Shown here piece after piece: positions 43,768 to 52,641 of a stretch of 64,000 nucleotides of DNA. The stretch lies in the NCBI RefSeq assembly GCF_046297875.1, contig NZ_JBKBHD010000001.1, forward strand, positions 992,001 to 1,056,000, read 5' to 3'. The notes beneath the pieces were generated by a model, which saw only the letters and a list, made by a program, of their open reading frames with translations, had not been told where the DNA came from and did not search any database. The translations under genes and the position numbers were made by a program. The DNA comes from Parvibaculum sp046297875. Lineage in GTDB: Bacteria; Pseudomonadota; Alphaproteobacteria; Parvibaculales; Parvibaculaceae. Position 1 is the first letter of the stretch. Every line of letters begins with the position of its first letter.

Positions 43768-43842
43768 CCCCGCGTGACTGGCGAGAATAAGGTGGTGAAC
43801 CACCGTGGAGCGCGGGCCGGACCCTGCCGCTCGCCTGGGCAC
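43768..43842 (+). promoter_or_regulatory. ZTP riboswitch (pfl motif) upstream of folD
   Basis: The sequence contains the conserved pfl pieces in order: CGTGACTGGCGAGAATAA, a GGTGGTGAACCACC hairpin, GTGGAGCG, and after a variable linker CCGCTCGCCTGGGCA. GGAGCG can pair with CGCTC to form the pseudoknotted core. The RNA class senses ZTP/ZMP, which build up when 10-formyl-tetrahydrofolate is short, and usually turns on folate genes. It ends 26 bases before the folD ATG, with AAGAGG in the expression platform. Confidence 0.85.
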
Positions 43843-43867
43843 TCAATCCAGATCAAGAGGTGCCCTC

Positions 43868-44767
43868 ATGACCAAGGCTTCCATCATCGACGGCAAGACC
43901 ATTTCGGGCGAATTGCGCGCGCGCGTTGCCGCCGAGGTCGCGCGGCTGAAGCGTGAACGCGGGCTGACGCCGGGACTTGCCGTCATTCTCGTCGGCAATG
44001 ATCCGGCAAGCGAGGTCTATGTCCGCAACAAGGGGATCGCGACAAAGGAAGCGGGCATGAACTCCTACGAGTATCGCCTGCCTGCGGAAACGAGCGAGGC
44101 GGACCTGCTCGCGAAAGTCGCCGAGCTCAATGCCAACCCTGCCGTACACGGATTTCTGGTGCAGTTCCCGGTTCCGGACCATATCAGCCAGCAGAATGTG
44201 ATCGATGCGATCGATCCGTCCAAGGATGCCGACGGGCTTCACCCGCTCAATGCCGGTCGGCTCGCGAGCGGCTTGCCCGCGATGGTGCCTGCAACGCCGG
44301 AAGGCTGCCTCATCATGGCGAAGAAGGCGGGCGGCAATCTTTCAGGCAAACATGCGGTCGTGATCGGCCGCTCCAATCTCGTCGGCAAGCCGGTCGCGCA
44401 ATTGCTGCTGAAGGAAAACTGCACCGTCACCATCGCGCATAGCCGTTCGCACGATCTTCCCGCCATCGCGCGGGAGGCGGATATTCTCGTCGCAGCCGTC
44501 GGCCGTCCCAACATGGTGAAGCGCGACTGGGTGAAGCCTGGTGCCATCGTCATCGATGTCGGCATCAACCGTGTGCCCGCACCCGAAAAGGGTGAAGGCA
44601 AGACGAAGCTCGTCGGCGATGTCGATTTCACGGATGTGTCGGACGTCGCGGGCGCCATCACGCCGGTGCCGGGCGGTGTCGGCCTGATGACGGTTGCCTG
44701 CCTGCTGCGCAATACGGTGATTGCAGCCTGCCGGGGTCACGGCATCGAACTGCCGGAGGATTTCTGA
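43868..44767 (+). CDS. folD: Bifunctional methylenetetrahydrofolate dehydrogenase/cyclohydrolase
   Basis: 299-residue enzyme converting 5,10-methylene-THF to 10-formyl-THF, using NADP. ATG at 43868 follows AAGAGG. Substrate region VYVRNKGIATKEAGMNSYEY, VQFPVPDHISQQ, KDADGLHPLNAG and cofactor GRSNLVGKPVAQLLL are intact. The C-terminal GDVDFTDVSDVAGAITPVPG is also intact. Control by the upstream ZTP riboswitch fits its product. The aldo/keto reductase gene starts three bases after the stop. Confidence 0.97.
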   Translation: MTKASIIDGKTISGELRARVAAEVARLKRERGLTPGLAVILVGNDPASEVYVRNKGIATKEAGMNSYEYRLPAETSEADLLAKVAELNANPAVHGFLVQFPVPDHISQQNVIDAIDPSKDADGLHPLNAGRLASGLPAMVPATPEGCLIMAKKAGGNLSGKHAVVIGRSNLVGKPVAQLLLKENCTVTIAHSRSHDLPAIAREADILVAAVGRPNMVKRDWVKPGAIVIDVGINRVPAPEKGEGKTKLVGDVDFTDVSDVAGAITPVPGGVGLMTVACLLRNTVIAACRGHGIELPEDF

Positions 44768-44770
44768 GCG

Positions 44771-45787
44771 ATGGAAATGCGCCGCCTCGGAAACTTGTGG
44801 CCTGTAAGCGCGCTGACGCTCGGCGGCGGCGGGCTCGGCCAGATATGGGGCGAGACATCGCGCGACGAAGCGGTGGCAACGCTCTTTGAGGCCGTCGAAT
44901 GCGGCATCAACCTGATCGACCTTGCACCGCTTTACGGGCGCGGCGAGGCGGAATCCGTGGCGGGCGAGGCTTTTGGCGGCAAATGGCCGTCGCATCTTCG
45001 CGTCACCACCAAATGCATGATCGGCGAACGGCATTATGCCGAAATTGCGGCGCGGCTGGAAAAATCCGTCCTGCGCAGTCTCGAAACGATGCGGCGCGAG
45101 CAGGTGGACATATTCTTCCTTCACTCGAATATCTGTCCGGACGGCTACGAATATGCGCTCGATCCTGCCTATCCTAATTATGGCGCTGTGCGCGAAAGCG
45201 TGTTCTTCGGCGAGGTGGTGCCCACTTTCGAGAAGCTGAAGGCGCGAGGGCTCATCGGCGCCTGGGGTATCACGGGCACGGGCCTGCCGCGCAGTATCAT
45301 GGAGGTGCTTCGCGGCGAACCGAAGCCCGCCGTGGTGCAGGCGGTGACGAATCTCATGGATTCGCCGGGCGGGATGCGCCGCTATGAGGAGCCGGCCGAG
45401 CCTCGCAACATCGTCCGTACGGCAAAGAACAATGATGTCGGCGTGATGGGCATTCGCGCCGTGCAGGCGGGCGCGCTTACCGCAAAGATCGACCGGATGC
45501 TCGCCCCGGACGATCCCGAAATGCGTGACTATGAAAAGGCGGCGCCTTTCCGCAAGCTCGCGAGTGAACTTGGTGAAGACCCGGCGATCCTCGCCCATCG
45601 TTATGCGCTCTGGATGGAAGGCGTCGATACGCTGGTGCTCGGCGTGAAGAACCGCGACGAATTGCGTGCGGCCGTCGCGGCAGCCGCGCGCGGACCTCTT
45701 GAGCAAGATGCGCGCAAGCGGATCGATGCACTTCGTCTGAACTTCCAGTTTCCGCGCATACCGATCGACGGCGAGGGTACGCTCTAG
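44771..45787 (+). CDS. Aldo/keto reductase
   Basis: 338-residue TIM-barrel NADPH oxidoreductase. Catalytic residues are visible: Asp and Tyr in INLIDLAPLYGRGEAES, Lys in RVTTKCMIG and His in IFFLHSN. A C-terminal cofactor segment (LVLGVKNRDELRAAVAAA) is present. It lies between folD and a degenerate hydrolase-like gene with 3- and 0-base gaps, so it should be in the riboswitch-controlled transcript. Substrate unknown. Confidence 0.9.
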   Translation: MEMRRLGNLWPVSALTLGGGGLGQIWGETSRDEAVATLFEAVECGINLIDLAPLYGRGEAESVAGEAFGGKWPSHLRVTTKCMIGERHYAEIAARLEKSVLRSLETMRREQVDIFFLHSNICPDGYEYALDPAYPNYGAVRESVFFGEVVPTFEKLKARGLIGAWGITGTGLPRSIMEVLRGEPKPAVVQAVTNLMDSPGGMRRYEEPAEPRNIVRTAKNNDVGVMGIRAVQAGALTAKIDRMLAPDDPEMRDYEKAAPFRKLASELGEDPAILAHRYALWMEGVDTLVLGVKNRDELRAAVAAAARGPLEQDARKRIDALRLNFQFPRIPIDGEGTL

Positions 45788-47272
45788 ATGTCCGCCAGGC
45801 AGCGTCTGACCCGAATTCTTTGCGGCGCCGTCCTCGCCACGATTTCCGGGCTCCTGCTGTCTCCACCGGCGGGGGCGCAGGATCCCTCAGGCGGCATGAT
45901 CGACTGGCCGAGAGACGAGATGGCGTCAGCGCTCGATCATTTCGTCGCGGAGCGCATGGAAGCCCTTTCCGTGCCGGGCGTTGCCATTGCCATTGTCGCC
46001 GACGGCGAAATCGTTTTCGAGCAAGGCTATGGCGTTGCCGATGCGAGCGGCGAGCAGCCTGTCACCGGGCATACGATGTTCGAGGTGGGCGGCATCGGCC
46101 TTTCGCTGCAGGCATTTGCGGCTATGCAGATGGTGCAGGAAGGAAAGCTCGCACTCGATGAACCGCTATCGCGCGCCATTTCGGAGCGCTGGGTGCCCAA
46201 CCGCGCCGCGTCCGACGCGATCACGCTACGCCATGTGCTGATGCATCGCTCGGGCCTGTCGGACCGGGTGCGCCTCGGCTCACGATCGGTCGCCTTCGAG
46301 CCGGGCAGCGACTATCGAGCGGGCGGCATGGGCTTCGTCTATCTAGCGCATGTGATGGCAGTAGTGGAAGGCAAAGCCTTCGACCGGCTGATGCGCGAGC
46401 GCCTGTTCCAGCCGCTCGGCATGTCGTCCTCCGGCTATGTCATTCCAGACGGGCTTGCCGACGAGGTCGCGCGCGGGCATGACGCTCTCTGGGTGCCGAT
46501 CACGGCCTTTGCCGGGCCGATGGTTGCGATCTTTCTTGTGGGTTTCCTGCTGACGCTGCTGGTTATGCGTCTCGGCTTTCACCGGCTGAAACTCAAACCG
46601 TTCGACCTCGTGCCGGCGGCGTTTCTTGCGCCAGTCGGAGCGAGCATCTTTCTCTATTACATGCAGGGCGGCTGGGCGCTGCTCTTCAGTATCGGATATT
46701 TCCTTGTCTGGATCGCGGGCGTGTTGCTCCTCACCGCTGCCATCCAGTATGCGCGCTTCATTCTCGGGCAGGGCGCGCAGGACGGTGTGATCTCGCGCAA
46801 CAGCATGAGGCGCGAAGCCTTCAGCCCTCTATCCTTCACGCTTGTCGTGATCGCGAGCCTCTTTTTCATGTCGACGCAGGTGCCGCTGCCGGCGCGCGAT
46901 GGCAGCGACTTCAATGCCGCGCTGTCGCTCCGCTCAAGCGCACATGACCTTGCGCGCTTTGCGGCGGGTTTCATCAATGGCGAGCTGATCGGCGTCTCGG
47001 CACGCGCGCGGATGGTCGATGAACGGATAGAGGTGAGCGGCCCGGTCGGCGACAGGGCAGGCACCGGCCTCGGTTTCTACACGCGCGAGCGCATGGACGG
47101 GCTCACCATCTGGCAGCCGAGTGCGAATATCGGCTTGCGCGGCCTCATCGTGATCGAGCCCGCACGGCGAAGCGCAGTGGTGGTGCTGACAAATTCGGAC
47201 AGCGGCAAGGTGCTGATGCAGGAAGTGGCCGGCCATGTGCTTGGCGTCGAGACGCCGTGGAAGCGGCCTTGA
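45788..47272 (+). CDS. Beta-lactamase-fold membrane protein lacking catalytic SxxK
   Basis: 494 residues, ATG directly after the previous stop. A signal-like N-terminus (VLATISGLLLSPPAGA) precedes a serine-beta-lactamase/PBP4-like domain: SVPGVAIAIVADGEIVFEQG and RHVLMHRSGLSDR align well. Where active members have SxxK (as in S-V-S-K) before FTA..MQ, this protein has MFEVGGIGLSLQAFAAMQM: Ser is Gly and Lys is Leu. The YxN site reads YRAGG. About four membrane helices follow (residues 235-360, for example GPMVAIFLVGFLLTLLVMRL). It is probably a non-catalytic binding or regulatory protein. Confidence 0.8.
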   Translation: MSARQRLTRILCGAVLATISGLLLSPPAGAQDPSGGMIDWPRDEMASALDHFVAERMEALSVPGVAIAIVADGEIVFEQGYGVADASGEQPVTGHTMFEVGGIGLSLQAFAAMQMVQEGKLALDEPLSRAISERWVPNRAASDAITLRHVLMHRSGLSDRVRLGSRSVAFEPGSDYRAGGMGFVYLAHVMAVVEGKAFDRLMRERLFQPLGMSSSGYVIPDGLADEVARGHDALWVPITAFAGPMVAIFLVGFLLTLLVMRLGFHRLKLKPFDLVPAAFLAPVGASIFLYYMQGGWALLFSIGYFLVWIAGVLLLTAAIQYARFILGQGAQDGVISRNSMRREAFSPLSFTLVVIASLFFMSTQVPLPARDGSDFNAALSLRSSAHDLARFAAGFINGELIGVSARARMVDERIEVSGPVGDRAGTGLGFYTRERMDGLTIWQPSANIGLRGLIVIEPARRSAVVVLTNSDSGKVLMQEVAGHVLGVETPWKRP

Positions 47273-47278
47273 GGTTTA

Positions 47279-47812
47279 TCAGCCCGCCTTCTTCGCGGCC
47301 TCGATGCCTTCGCGGATGATCTGACGGGCGGCGTCCGCATCCTTCCAGCCTTCGATCTTCACCCATTTGCCTTCCTCGAGATCCTTGTAGTGCTCGAAGA
47401 AATGGGTGATGCGCTGGATCAGGATGTCCGGCAGGTCGGTATAATTCTGCACATTCTTGTAATAGGGATTGAGCTTCTCGACCGGCACGGCGAGAACCTT
47501 CTCGTCCTGTCCCGCCTCGTCATGCATCATGAGGACGCCGATGGGGCGCGAGCGGATGACGGCACCGGGCACGACCGGAATGCGGCTCACGACGAGCACG
47601 TCCACCGGGTCGCCATCCTGCGAGAGCGTATGCGGCACAAAGCCGTAATTGCAGGGATACTGCATGGCCGTGTGCATGAAGCGGTCGACGAAGAGCGTGC
47701 CCGACTCCTTGTCGAGCTCATACTTCACCGGATGGCCGCCATGCGGCACTTCCACGATGACATTGATGTCGTCCGGCGGGTTCTTGCCGACCGGGATGGC
47801 ATCTATACGCAT
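47279..47812 (-). CDS. ppa: Inorganic pyrophosphatase, family I
   Basis: 177-residue Mg-dependent enzyme hydrolysing pyrophosphate to phosphate. Active-site residues are intact in YELDKESGTLFVDR, YPCNYGFVPHTLSQDGDPVDVLV (metal-binding DGDPVDVLV), and KVLAVPVEKLNPYY. The ATG shares a base with the argG stop (TAATG), so the two are coupled. This helps because ArgG releases pyrophosphate. Confidence 0.97.
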   Translation of the reverse strand: MRIDAIPVGKNPPDDINVIVEVPHGGHPVKYELDKESGTLFVDRFMHTAMQYPCNYGFVPHTLSQDGDPVDVLVVSRIPVVPGAVIRSRPIGVLMMHDEAGQDEKVLAVPVEKLNPYYKNVQNYTDLPDILIQRITHFFEHYKDLEEGKWVKIEGWKDADAARQIIREGIEAAKKAG

Positions 47813-49041
47813 TACTTCGATACTCTCTTGTTACGGGCGGCGAGAAGGCGCAGGCGCAGCGCATTGAGCTTGATGAAGCCCGCAGCGTCCTTCTGGTCAT
47901 AGGCGCCGGCATCGTCCTCGAATGTCACATGGGCTTCGGAATAGAGCGAGTAAGGCGAGTTGCGGCCGACGACAGTGGCCGAGCCCTTGTAGAGCTTCAG
48001 GCGCACCGTTCCCGTTACCATTTCCTGGCTCTTGTCGATCAGCGCCTGGAGCATCTCGCGCTCGGGGCTCCACCAGAAGCCGTTATAGATGAGCTCGGCA
48101 TAGCGCGGCATGAGCTCGTCCTTCAGATGCGCGGCACCGCGGTCGAGCGTGATCGACTCGATGCCGCGATGCGCAACGAGCAGCACCGTGCCGCCCGGCG
48201 TTTCATAGATGCCGCGCGACTTCATGCCGACATAGCGGTTCTCGACGAGATCAAGACGGCCGATGCCGTTCGCGCTGCCCAGTTCGTTGAGTTTCGTAAG
48301 CAGCGTTGCCGGACTCATCTTGACGCCATCGATGGAGACGGCGTCGCCTTTTTCGAAGCCGACTTCGATATAGGTCGGGCGGTCGGGCGCTTCTTCCGGC
48401 GAGACGGAGCGGGAATAGACATATTCCGGCGCTTCCTCGGCGGGGTTTTCCAGCACCTTGCCTTCGGCGGAGATGTGCAGCAGGTTCGCGTCGACCGAGA
48501 AGGGCGCGTCGCCGCGCTTGTCCTTCGCAATCGGGATCTGGTGCTTCTCGGCAAATTCGATGAGCTTCGTGCGCGAGGTCAGGTCCCATTCGCGCCAGGG
48601 AGCGATCACCTTGATGCCGGGGTTCAGCGCATAGTAGCCAAGCTCGAAGCGGACCTGATCGTTGCCCTTGCCGGTGGCGCCGTGGCAGACGGCGTCGGCA
48701 CCGGTTTCGGCAGCAATCTCGATCTGGCGCCTCGCGATCAGCGGCCGCGCAATCGAGGTGCCGAGCAGATAGACGCCTTCATAAAGCGCGTTCGCGCGGA
48801 ACATCGGGAAGACATAGTCGCGGACGAAGGTTTCGCGCAGATCCTCGATATAGATTTCCTTGATGCCGAGCATCTCGGCTTTCTTGCGCGCTGGCTCCAG
48901 TTCCTCGCCCTGGCCCAGATCGGCGGTGAAGGTCACCACCTCGCAGCCATAGGTTTCCTGCAGCCATTTCAGGATGATCGAGGTGTCGAGGCCGCCAGAA
49001 TAGGCCAGGACCACCTTTTTCACGGATTTGTCGGCGCTCAT
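47812..49041 (-). CDS. argG: Argininosuccinate synthase
   Basis: 409-residue ATP-dependent enzyme joining citrulline and aspartate in arginine synthesis. The PP-loop VLAYSGGLDTSIILKWL is at residue 11. HGATGKGNDQVRFELGYYAL, ENRYVGMKSRGIYETPGG and the C-terminal EAHVTFEDDAGAYDQKDAAG are intact. It is followed directly by ppa. Normal length. Confidence 0.97.
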   Translation of the reverse strand: MSADKSVKKVVLAYSGGLDTSIILKWLQETYGCEVVTFTADLGQGEELEPARKKAEMLGIKEIYIEDLRETFVRDYVFPMFRANALYEGVYLLGTSIARPLIARRQIEIAAETGADAVCHGATGKGNDQVRFELGYYALNPGIKVIAPWREWDLTSRTKLIEFAEKHQIPIAKDKRGDAPFSVDANLLHISAEGKVLENPAEEAPEYVYSRSVSPEEAPDRPTYIEVGFEKGDAVSIDGVKMSPATLLTKLNELGSANGIGRLDLVENRYVGMKSRGIYETPGGTVLLVAHRGIESITLDRGAAHLKDELMPRYAELIYNGFWWSPEREMLQALIDKSQEMVTGTVRLKLYKGSATVVGRNSPYSLYSEAHVTFEDDAGAYDQKDAAGFIKLNALRLRLLAARNKRVSK

Positions 49042-49181
49042 GTCGTCACCTTTGGGAGGGGTCGATTTTGCGGCGCACTATAGGGAAATCCGCCCTTGCG
49101 GCAAGGGGAGGGACGCGAAGCGGGACGGGGCGCCCATTCGCTGCCATAATTGCGCGGAATCAGGCCAATTCGGGGGCTCCC

Positions 49182-49763
49182 ATGCAATCGTCCACCATCC
49201 TGCTCATTCTTGTCGGGGTCGCGATTATCGGCGGCTATGCCTGGTATGTGAGCCTCATCACGCGGCGGAACGAGGTGCGCGAGGCGATGGGCTCGATCGA
49301 CGTCCAGCTTCGCAAGCGCTTCGATCTCTTGCCCAATATCGTGGCGCTGGCGCAGAAATTCATGACGCATGAGCGCGAGCTGCTGGAAGGCCTGACGGCA
49401 CTCCGGGCGAAAGTTGCCGCGCCCTATTCGAAGGACGACCCGGCCCAGGTCGCGGCCCATCTCGATGCTTCGCGCTCGCTCGAGACCGGCATGATGCGGC
49501 TCTTCGCGGTGGCCGAGAACTACCCCGAGCTTCGCTCCGCCGAAACGGTGACGCGGGCGCAGGCGACTTTCGAGGAAGTGGAGGGCAATATCGCGGCTGC
49601 CCGGCGCTTCTACAATTCGGCGGTGACGCGGCTCAACAATGCGGTTGAGATTTTTCCCGGCTCCGTCATCGCGCGGCTGGCGAATGTGCAGCCTTTCCCC
49701 TTCTACGAGGTGGAAGATGCGGCGGCGCGGCAGCCCGTCGATGTCAACAAGCTGATGGCCTGA
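49182..49763 (+). CDS. LemA family protein
   Basis: 193 residues from ATG at 49182 (GGGGG upstream). One N-terminal membrane helix (ILLILVGVAIIGGYAWYVSL) and a long four-helix coiled body: VQLRKRFDLLPNIVALAQKF, EVEGNIAAARRFYNSAVTRL and NNAVEIFPGSVIARL are the LemA signatures. Its function is poorly known; it often sits with DUF3137 or TPM-domain genes, as here. Seven bases before the next start. Confidence 0.95.
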   Translation: MQSSTILLILVGVAIIGGYAWYVSLITRRNEVREAMGSIDVQLRKRFDLLPNIVALAQKFMTHERELLEGLTALRAKVAAPYSKDDPAQVAAHLDASRSLETGMMRLFAVAENYPELRSAETVTRAQATFEEVEGNIAAARRFYNSAVTRLNNAVEIFPGSVIARLANVQPFPFYEVEDAAARQPVDVNKLMA

Positions 49764-49770
49764 GGCATCC

Positions 49771-50706
49771 GTGACGGATCTCGCGGCGGATTTCGACGGT
49801 TTCTACGAGCGCGAGATCGCGCCGTGGATCGAGGAGAAGGAGGCGGAGCGGAAGGCGCTTGCATCGCGCGCTACAAGGCGGGCCGTCCCCCTTTTCGCCG
49901 CCGGCGCCTTTCTGTTCGTGCTGGTTTCCGCCCTGATGGACGACACAGGCTGGCGCGATCTGGCCTATTTCGTTTCCTTTGCCGTCATGGGCACAGGCGC
50001 GCTGCAATACACGCCCGTTGTCATTTGGGGCCGTGCCTTCGCCGAAGAACTCTCGGAAAAGATATTCGGACATTTCGGCTATCGCTATGCGCCGGATGCG
50101 CCGCCCGGTTTTCTGGACGCCTTCGAGCGTTGCCATCTGCTTCCCGGCTACAGCCGCAAGAAGCTTGAAGACCATGTCTCGGGCGAGGTGAACGGCGTCC
50201 CCTTCGAGCTGGCCGAGGCCTTTCTCGAAAAGCGGGTCCGGCGCGACAAGCGCGACGACTATGAAACGGTCTTTCGCGGGATCGTGGCGCGCTACCGCTT
50301 TCCGAAGCGTTTCTCGGGGCGGACGATCCTGCGCAGCGATCAGGGGCTTTTGAATGCGCTCGCGCATTCAGGTGTATCCGGCGAGCGAGTACGGCTCGAA
50401 GACCCGCGCTTCGAAAAGCATTTCGAGGTCTTTTCGAACGACCAGGTGGAGGCGCGCTATCTGCTCACACCCGCCTTCATGGAGCGGCTTTCGAATCTGA
50501 AAGAGAACATGCAGGAGCCGCTGCAAGCCGCCTTCGAGGGGGACGATCTCCTCATCGCCATTGACGGGCGGCGCGGCTATTTCTCGCAACCTCCCATCTG
50601 GAAGGATCTGCGCGGAAGCGGTCACATTCGCCGCTTCGTCGAGGACATTGCGCTGATCCGCAGCATTGCCGGGACGCTGAAGCTCGATGCGGAGACGAGG
50701 GTGTGA
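49771..50706 (+). CDS. DUF3137 membrane protein
   Basis: 311 residues from GTG at 49771. DFDGFYEREIAPWIEEKEAE opens the protein, and two adjacent hydrophobic segments (AVPLFAAGAFLFVLVSAL and LAYFVSFAVMGTGAL) give a membrane hairpin. The cytosolic C-terminal domain includes EKIFGHFGYRYAPDAPPGF, RYRFPKRFSGRTIL, DPRFEKHFEVFSNDQVEARY and ends LKLDAETRV. LemA plus DUF3137 is a known pairing of unknown function. Its stop overlaps (TGATG) a decayed second copy. Confidence 0.9.
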   Translation: MTDLAADFDGFYEREIAPWIEEKEAERKALASRATRRAVPLFAAGAFLFVLVSALMDDTGWRDLAYFVSFAVMGTGALQYTPVVIWGRAFAEELSEKIFGHFGYRYAPDAPPGFLDAFERCHLLPGYSRKKLEDHVSGEVNGVPFELAEAFLEKRVRRDKRDDYETVFRGIVARYRFPKRFSGRTILRSDQGLLNALAHSGVSGERVRLEDPRFEKHFEVFSNDQVEARYLLTPAFMERLSNLKENMQEPLQAAFEGDDLLIAIDGRRGYFSQPPIWKDLRGSGHIRRFVEDIALIRSIAGTLKLDAETRV

Positions 50707-51634
50707 TGGCGCGAGCTCCGCTGACACTTTCCGCGTTTTGAGGAATTTCTCGACGAGGAGCTTGCTCCCTGGGCCAGAGCGCGGGACAGGGCGCGCGATC
50801 AAATCCGTGTCCGGTCACTGCGCCGCGCGGCGCTGCCAATGCTGGGCGCCATTCTCATGTTTGCCGCAGCGGTCGACCTCAAGTCACCCCTATTTTCGCT
50901 AGTGGCCATGTTCGGTGTTCCGGCTTTGGCAATCTGGGCCATTTTCCGTTTTGTGCCGTCGCTTTTCTCCGATGAGAATTTCGCAAGGGAACTGCTGGAG
51001 AAAGTCTACGGCTTTTTCGGGCTCAGTCAGGTGACGCCGTCGCGTAGTGGCTTTCTCGACATGTTCTATTCGCTCGCGCTGACGCCGGGCTGTCTATGAA
51101 CTTCACTTCAATGCCGAGGGTGCATTGAAGGGCATTCCTTGCGGGATATTACAGGGGACGCAGAAAAAGCCGCGTGGAGAGGGGGCGGGGCTTGGCGTTC
51201 TCTTCGTTTCCTTTGCCTTTCCCAAGGCATTCAGCGGGGTCACATCCGTCCTTCCCGATCGTGGCGGGTCGGTCAATTTCGTCCGTCCCCGTCCTTTCGC
51301 CGAGGGGGAGGAGGTCGTGAGGGTGCGCCTTGAAGATGCGGCGTTCGAGTCGTCATTCGAGGTTTTTTCCAGCGATCAGACATCGGCGCGCTATTTGCTC
51401 ACGCCGCGCTTCATGGAGCGCCTGCTCGATCTGCGCCGCCGGCTCGGGCGCGAGATAAGGGTGGGGTTCGCGGGCGGAAAGCTCTATCTGCTCTTCGAAA
51501 GCGAGTATCCCCATCAGAAGGGACGTTTCGATATGGAGGGGGGATGGGCCTGTCTGCGTCTCCTTGGCGCCGATCTCCTCCGGGTGGGCGATCTTGTGGA
51601 GGTGCTTGCTCTCGATGCGGAGACGAGGGTGTAG
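50706..51634 (+). pseudogene. Frameshifted tandem duplicate of the DUF3137 gene
   Basis: Three frames must be joined. MARAPLTLSA from ATG 50706 is followed after a shift near 50731 by RFEEFLDEELAPWARARDRA, hydrophobic MLGAILMFAAAVDL and LLEKVYGFFGLSQVTPSRSG. After a second shift near 51095, YELHFNAEGALKGIPCG leads to FVSFAFPKAFSGVTSVLP, FESSFEVFSSDQTSARYLL and the shared end LALDAETRV. These pieces parallel the intact upstream copy throughout. Two frameshifts make an active full-length product unlikely. The last 169 codons remain open, so a shorter protein cannot be ruled out. Confidence 0.85.
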
Positions 51635-51720
51635 ACCTCGCAACGGGACTTGCGCGGATTGGCTCTGGTGCGCGCTGCCATGCGCGCGCAATCTGGTGCA
51701 TCTGCATCGGGAGGGCGCCC

Positions 51721-52308
51721 ATGGAAATCGAGTTCTGGTACGAGTTCGCAAGCACCTATTCCTATCCAGCGGCAATGCGCGTGGAGAGCGCCGCAAAGGC
51801 GGCGGGCGTCACGCTCCGCTGGCGCCCCTTCCTGCTTGGGCCGATCTTCGGGGCGCAGGGCTGGAATGACAGCCCCTTTAACATCTATCCCGCCAAGGGA
51901 AAATATATGTGGTGCGACATGGCGCGCATCTGCGAGGGGGCGGGCCTTACGCTGAAGGCGCCGGTGCGCTTTCCGCAGAACGGATTGAAGGCGGCCCGGC
52001 TCGCGCTGCTCGGGCAGGATGAGGCCTGGGGGGCGGCATTCACGCGCCGCGTCTATCTCGCGAATTTCGCGGAGCAGAAAGACATATCGGACGAGTGTGT
52101 GCTTGCCGGCATTCTCTCCTCGCTCGGCCTCGATGCAGGGGAACTGATCGCGCGCTCGAATGCGCCGGAGAACAAGGACAGGCTCAAGGTGCAAACGGAG
52201 GAAGCGATCGCGCGCGGGATATTCGGCGCGCCGAGTTTTCTTGCGGGCGATGAGCTTTTCTGGGGGAATGACCGGCTCGAAGCGGCGCTTGAGTGGGCGA
52301 AGCGCTAG
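51721..52308 (+). CDS. DsbA-fold 2-hydroxychromene-2-carboxylate isomerase family
   Basis: 195 residues from ATG at 51721. It opens EIEFWYEFASTYSYPAAMRV, where Ser replaces the redox CxxC site, as in kappa-class GST-like isomerases (NahD type). RWRPFLLGPIFGAQGWND and the C-terminal GIFGAPSFLAGDELFWGNDR are typical. The enzyme isomerises 2-hydroxychromene-2-carboxylate in naphthalene breakdown; many relatives have unknown substrates and no naphthalene genes are in view. Its stop overlaps the next, convergent gene by four bases. Confidence 0.87.
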   Translation: MEIEFWYEFASTYSYPAAMRVESAAKAAGVTLRWRPFLLGPIFGAQGWNDSPFNIYPAKGKYMWCDMARICEGAGLTLKAPVRFPQNGLKAARLALLGQDEAWGAAFTRRVYLANFAEQKDISDECVLAGILSSLGLDAGELIARSNAPENKDRLKVQTEEAIARGIFGAPSFLAGDELFWGNDRLEAALEWAKR

Positions 52309-52637
52309 CGCGCCCTGAAGCGTTCGGGCAGTTCGGCTTCGGGGATCAGGAGGTCGTCCAGAACATCGAGCCAGATTTCCTCGATGAGCTCGGCCTTGCC
52401 CTCGCGCTGCGGGATGGCGCGGTCCGGGTCTTTCGAATAGTCGGCAAAGGCCTTGTCGCGCGCTGCTCTCGAGGGCCAGCGCGCATAGGCGACGAAGTCG
52501 CCATTCTCCGCCCGGTGGAGCCGCGATCCGCCGCCGCCATGCCGCGCCATGATATCTTCGGTGATCTCGTGCCAGCGCCGTGCGAAGTATTCTTCGTCTT
52601 CCGGCTTCACGCGCCAGCGATAGATGGCGGCTTTCAT
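52305..52637 (-). CDS. ABM-like dimeric alpha/beta barrel protein
   Basis: 110 residues starting MKAAIYRWRVKPEDEEYFA, with EDIMARHGGGGSRLHR, FVAYARWPSRAARDKAF and ELIEEIWLDVLDDLL. The pattern is that of a small ferredoxin-like barrel of the antibiotic-biosynthesis-monooxygenase group. Substrate and activity are unknown. It ends four bases before rlmN begins... in the reverse sense: its start is next to the rlmN stop at 52642, so rlmN lies upstream and may be co-transcribed. Confidence 0.7.
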   Translation of the reverse strand: MKAAIYRWRVKPEDEEYFARRWHEITEDIMARHGGGGSRLHRAENGDFVAYARWPSRAARDKAFADYSKDPDRAIPQREGKAELIEEIWLDVLDDLLIPEAELPERFRAR

Positions 52638-52641
52638 GGCC

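Noticed and set aside
43768..43842. THF riboswitch as the folD leader element
   Set aside because: The GGTGGTGAACCACC and CGCCTGGGCA pieces match the ZTP (pfl) class and not the THF consensus.
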